Assembly (NCBI RefSeq): GCF_900198195.1
Contig: NZ_LT899436.1
Coordinates: 62,001-126,000 of the forward strand
Source of the DNA: Tenacibaculum jejuense
Lineage (GTDB): Bacteria; Bacteroidota; Bacteroidia; Flavobacteriales; Flavobacteriaceae
Direction: 5' to 3'
Length of the DNA stretch: 64,000 bases
How positions within the stretch are numbered: the first letter of the stretch is position 1; the number at the start of each line of letters is the position of its first letter. The notes beneath the pieces were generated by a model. The model was not told the origin of the DNA. It did no database searches and saw only the letters and a list, made by a program, of their open reading frames with translations. Below, piece by piece: positions 62,092 through 64,000 of the stretch. The position numbers were made by a program, and so were the translations under genes.

Positions 62092-62113
62092 ATTAACGAG
62101 TTAACTCGTTAAT
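62092..62113. promoter_or_regulatory. Perfect 22-bp palindrome before the MBL gene
   Basis: The 22 bases at 62092-62113 read identically on both strands, centred on GTTAAC, half-site ATTAACGAGTT. It ends 19 nt before the start codon at 62133. It may be an operator for a dimeric repressor, or part of a terminator of the preceding gene. Confidence 0.5.
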
Positions 62114-62132
62114 TTTTCGCATCTTTGTTACC

Positions 62133-62978
62133 ATGCGTATTTACCCTATAGAAACCGGAAATTTTAAATTAGACGGTGGAGCAATGTTTGGTGTTGTTCC
62201 TAAATCTTTATGGCAAAGAACCAATCCTGCAGATGTAAATAACATGATCGATATGTCTATGCGATGTCTTTTAATTGAAGATGGCGATAGATTAACTTTA
62301 ATCGATACAGGAATTGGAAACAAACAATCAGATAAATTTTATGGCTATTATTATTTGTTTGGAGATTTTTCTTTAGATAAATCCCTAGCAGAATTAGGCT
62401 TTCATAGAGATGATATTACAGATGTGTTTTTAACACATTTACATTTTGATCACTGTGGAGGAGCTATTCAATGGAATAAAGATAAAACCGGTTTTGAACC
62501 AGCATTTAAGAATGCAAAATTTTGGAGCAACAGTCGTCATTGGGATTGGGCTGTAAATCCAAATCCAAGAGAAAAAGCTTCATTTTTGTCAGAAAACATA
62601 CTTCCAATAGAAGAAAGTGGTCAATTAAATTTTCTTCATCTAAATGCAAAAGATGATGTCGGTTTTGATGTGTTATTCAAAGACGGACATACAGAAAAAC
62701 AAATGTTGCCAAAGATTCAATATAAAGGTAAAACGATTGTCTTTATGGCCGATTTATTACCAACCGTAGGTCATATTCCATTACCTTATGTTATGGGTTA
62801 CGACACAAGACCTTTACTTACGCTGAAAGAAAAAGAAGCATTTTTAACAGAAGCAGCAGATAACGAATATTTACTTTTCTTAGAGCACGATGCTCATAAT
62901 GAAGTTATTACTGTAAAGCATACTGAAAAAGGAGTTCGATTAAACGAAACATACAAATTTAGAGAGATATTTAATTAA
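62133..62978 (+). CDS. MBL-fold metallo-hydrolase
   Basis: A 281-residue hydrolase. Metal motif THLHFDHCGG (His102, His104, Asp106, His107), further ligands in DGHTEKQ (Asp/His) and LEHDAHNEV. It starts MRIYPIETGNFKLDGGAMFG. Lactonase- or esterase-like. A quorum-quenching lactonase role is possible, but the lid region cannot be read from sequence. The S8 gene follows after 7 nt. Confidence 0.88.
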   Translation: MRIYPIETGNFKLDGGAMFGVVPKSLWQRTNPADVNNMIDMSMRCLLIEDGDRLTLIDTGIGNKQSDKFYGYYYLFGDFSLDKSLAELGFHRDDITDVFLTHLHFDHCGGAIQWNKDKTGFEPAFKNAKFWSNSRHWDWAVNPNPREKASFLSENILPIEESGQLNFLHLNAKDDVGFDVLFKDGHTEKQMLPKIQYKGKTIVFMADLLPTVGHIPLPYVMGYDTRPLLTLKEKEAFLTEAADNEYLLFLEHDAHNEVITVKHTEKGVRLNETYKFREIFN

Positions 62979-62985
62979 GAGAGAA

Positions 62986-64000
62986 ATGAAAATGAGAGTA
63001 TACAAACCAATTTTATCTTCAATCGTTTTAGTAAGTTTAGCAAGTTGTTCTTCAACGGCTAACATAAAAAAAATAGTAGTTCCAGCCGGAATCAATAATG
63101 AAGTTTCTATCACTGCAAAAAAAGCAGCATTAACCAATACAGAAAAACAAAACTGGCAACATTTAGATTTAGCTACAGATTCTATTCCAGGAATGAGTGT
63201 TAATAAAGCATACGAATTCTTAAAAGGAAAGAAAGGTGTAGAGGTTATTGTAGGGGTTGTAGATAGTGGAACAGATTTAAATCATGAAGATTTAAAAGAT
63301 GTAGCTTGGACTAACAAAGATGAAATAGCTGGAAACGGTAAAGATGATGACAACAATGGATATGTAGATGACATTCATGGATGGAATTTTTTAGGTGATT
63401 CTTATACAGAACATTTAGAATATGAACGTATTTTAATGAAACCTTCTGTTGCAGATCCTGAAACTTTAGCTGAAGTTAAAGCTTACCAAGCAGAAAAAGT
63501 TAAAGATGCTAAAGAGTTAAAGTTTAATTATCAAAACTATTTATCAGGAATATTATTTGCTGATAAAGCTTTAAAAGATCACTTCAAAAAAGATGAGTAT
63601 ACTTTTGAAGAAGTTGAAGCGATAAAAAATCCTAGTGATGAATTAAAACAGGCAATTGGTGTTGCTATTGGCTTTGTTAAAGCGAATAAAATGACTATGT
63701 CTGGGATTCAAAAAGAATTAAAAAAAGAAATCAAAAAAGCAGAAAAAACAATTAATGGTGATAATCTTAAGAATGATTATCGTACAGTAGTTGGCGATGA
63801 CCCTTACGATATTAATGATAAACCAGGTTATGGTAATGGAAATACAGGACATTCTGAAGAAGGAGAATCTCATGGTTCTCACGTTTCTGGTATTATCGCT
63901 GCCGCTAGAAATAATGGTAAAGGAATGAATGGTGTTGCTACTAATGTAAAAATTATGGCAGTTAGATCTGTTTCAGACGGAGATGAGTATGATAAAGATG
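62986..64000 (+). CDS. S8 subtilisin-family protease, lipoprotein, truncated by the window end
   Basis: The first 338 residues are in the window; the remainder runs past position 64000. The lipoprotein signal ends SLASCS (Cys21). The catalytic Asp is Asp93 in VGVVDSGTDLNH, and the catalytic His is His296 in GESHGSHVSG. Between them lies an insertion of about 150 lysine/glutamate-rich residues that is unusual for S8. The catalytic Ser is outside the window. It follows the MBL gene after 7 nt, so they may be cotranscribed. Confidence 0.88.
   Translation, partial: MKMRVYKPILSSIVLVSLASCSSTANIKKIVVPAGINNEVSITAKKAALTNTEKQNWQHLDLATDSIPGMSVNKAYEFLKGKKGVEVIVGVVDSGTDLNHEDLKDVAWTNKDEIAGNGKDDDNNGYVDDIHGWNFLGDSYTEHLEYERILMKPSVADPETLAEVKAYQAEKVKDAKELKFNYQNYLSGILFADKALKDHFKKDEYTFEEVEAIKNPSDELKQAIGVAIGFVKANKMTMSGIQKELKKEIKKAEKTINGDNLKNDYRTVVGDDPYDINDKPGYGNGNTGHSEEGESHGSHVSGIIAAARNNGKGMNGVATNVKIMAVRSVSDGDEYDKD

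Noticed and set aside
1..64000. CRISPR array, insertion sequence, prophage or T6SS/Rhs toxin locus
   Set aside because: No regularly spaced direct repeats, transposase, integrase, phage structural or toxin genes were seen.

Overview
The window looks like a chromosomal piece of a Flavobacteriaceae bacterium, probably marine (Tenacibaculum/Polaribacter-like; the genus is a guess). The signs are low GC, a protease with a C-terminal type IX secretion (T9SS) sorting domain, many lipoproteins, promoters of the Bacteroidetes TAnnTTTG type, and families typical of the group (DUF6702, HupE/UreJ, RhlE, COG0523). I saw no rRNA, phage, insertion sequence or CRISPR array.

Layout. 0-4.4 kb: secreted M43 metalloprotease and an ABC-F ATPase. 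4.5-11.5 kb: small-molecule metabolism (hydroxyacid dehydrogenase, VOC protein, Lrp regulator, aminotransferase, P1 peptidase) and a stand-alone RelA/SpoT-domain protein. 11.7-18.6 kb: accessory stretch of minus-strand hypothetical genes with a structured repeat and short recurrent motifs just past several stop codons, plus one frameshifted remnant. 18.8-21.5 kb: Fe(II)/2OG oxygenase and TrkH/KtrB potassium transporter. 21.6-26.9 kb: five-gene operon of immunity-like proteins (Imm11/DUF1629-like, TPR/HEAT, ankyrin, propeller-like). 27.0-28.6 kb: unrecognised 461-aa protein whose stop codon lies 7 nt before two tandem tRNA-like genes, one with an 8-nt anticodon loop, ended by a terminator. 28.7-32.8 kb: serine hydrolase, amidohydrolase and a phosphatidylserine-decarboxylase-family enzyme with an N-terminal extension.

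33.8-40.7 kb holds two metal-related operons: HMA lipoprotein, DUF6702 and HupE/UreJ; and COG0523 GTPase, ABC ATPase, histidine-rich permease, OB-like protein and a 5'-nucleotidase split into two proteins. Both promoters carry the same GCAAC-N3-GTTG inverted repeat 18-19 nt upstream of the -7 element, so one metal-responsive repressor (Zur-like, inferred) may control both. 40.8-47.6 kb: housekeeping enzymes (HAD phosphatase, exonuclease, aminopeptidase P, Crp-type regulator, RhlE, aspartoacylase-like, RimK). 47.7-53.8 kb: BNR-repeat protein, FolB, tRNA-Cys and a lamin-tail/spondin lipoprotein.

54-62 kb looks like an envelope-stress island built around an AraC-type regulator. Three promoters (beta-barrel/DUF3185/DUF2383; small membrane protein/SRAP-like/cardiolipin synthase; DUF1328/MscS) each have two tandem TATATGAGCTAA-like sites 21 bp apart and exactly 20 nt from the -7 box. 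It is flanked by two lipoproteins that carry a Ppx/GppA-type actin-like fold outside the cytoplasm. The window ends with an MBL hydrolase and the start of a subtilisin-family lipoprotein.

All functions are inferred from reading the sequence; no searches were run.
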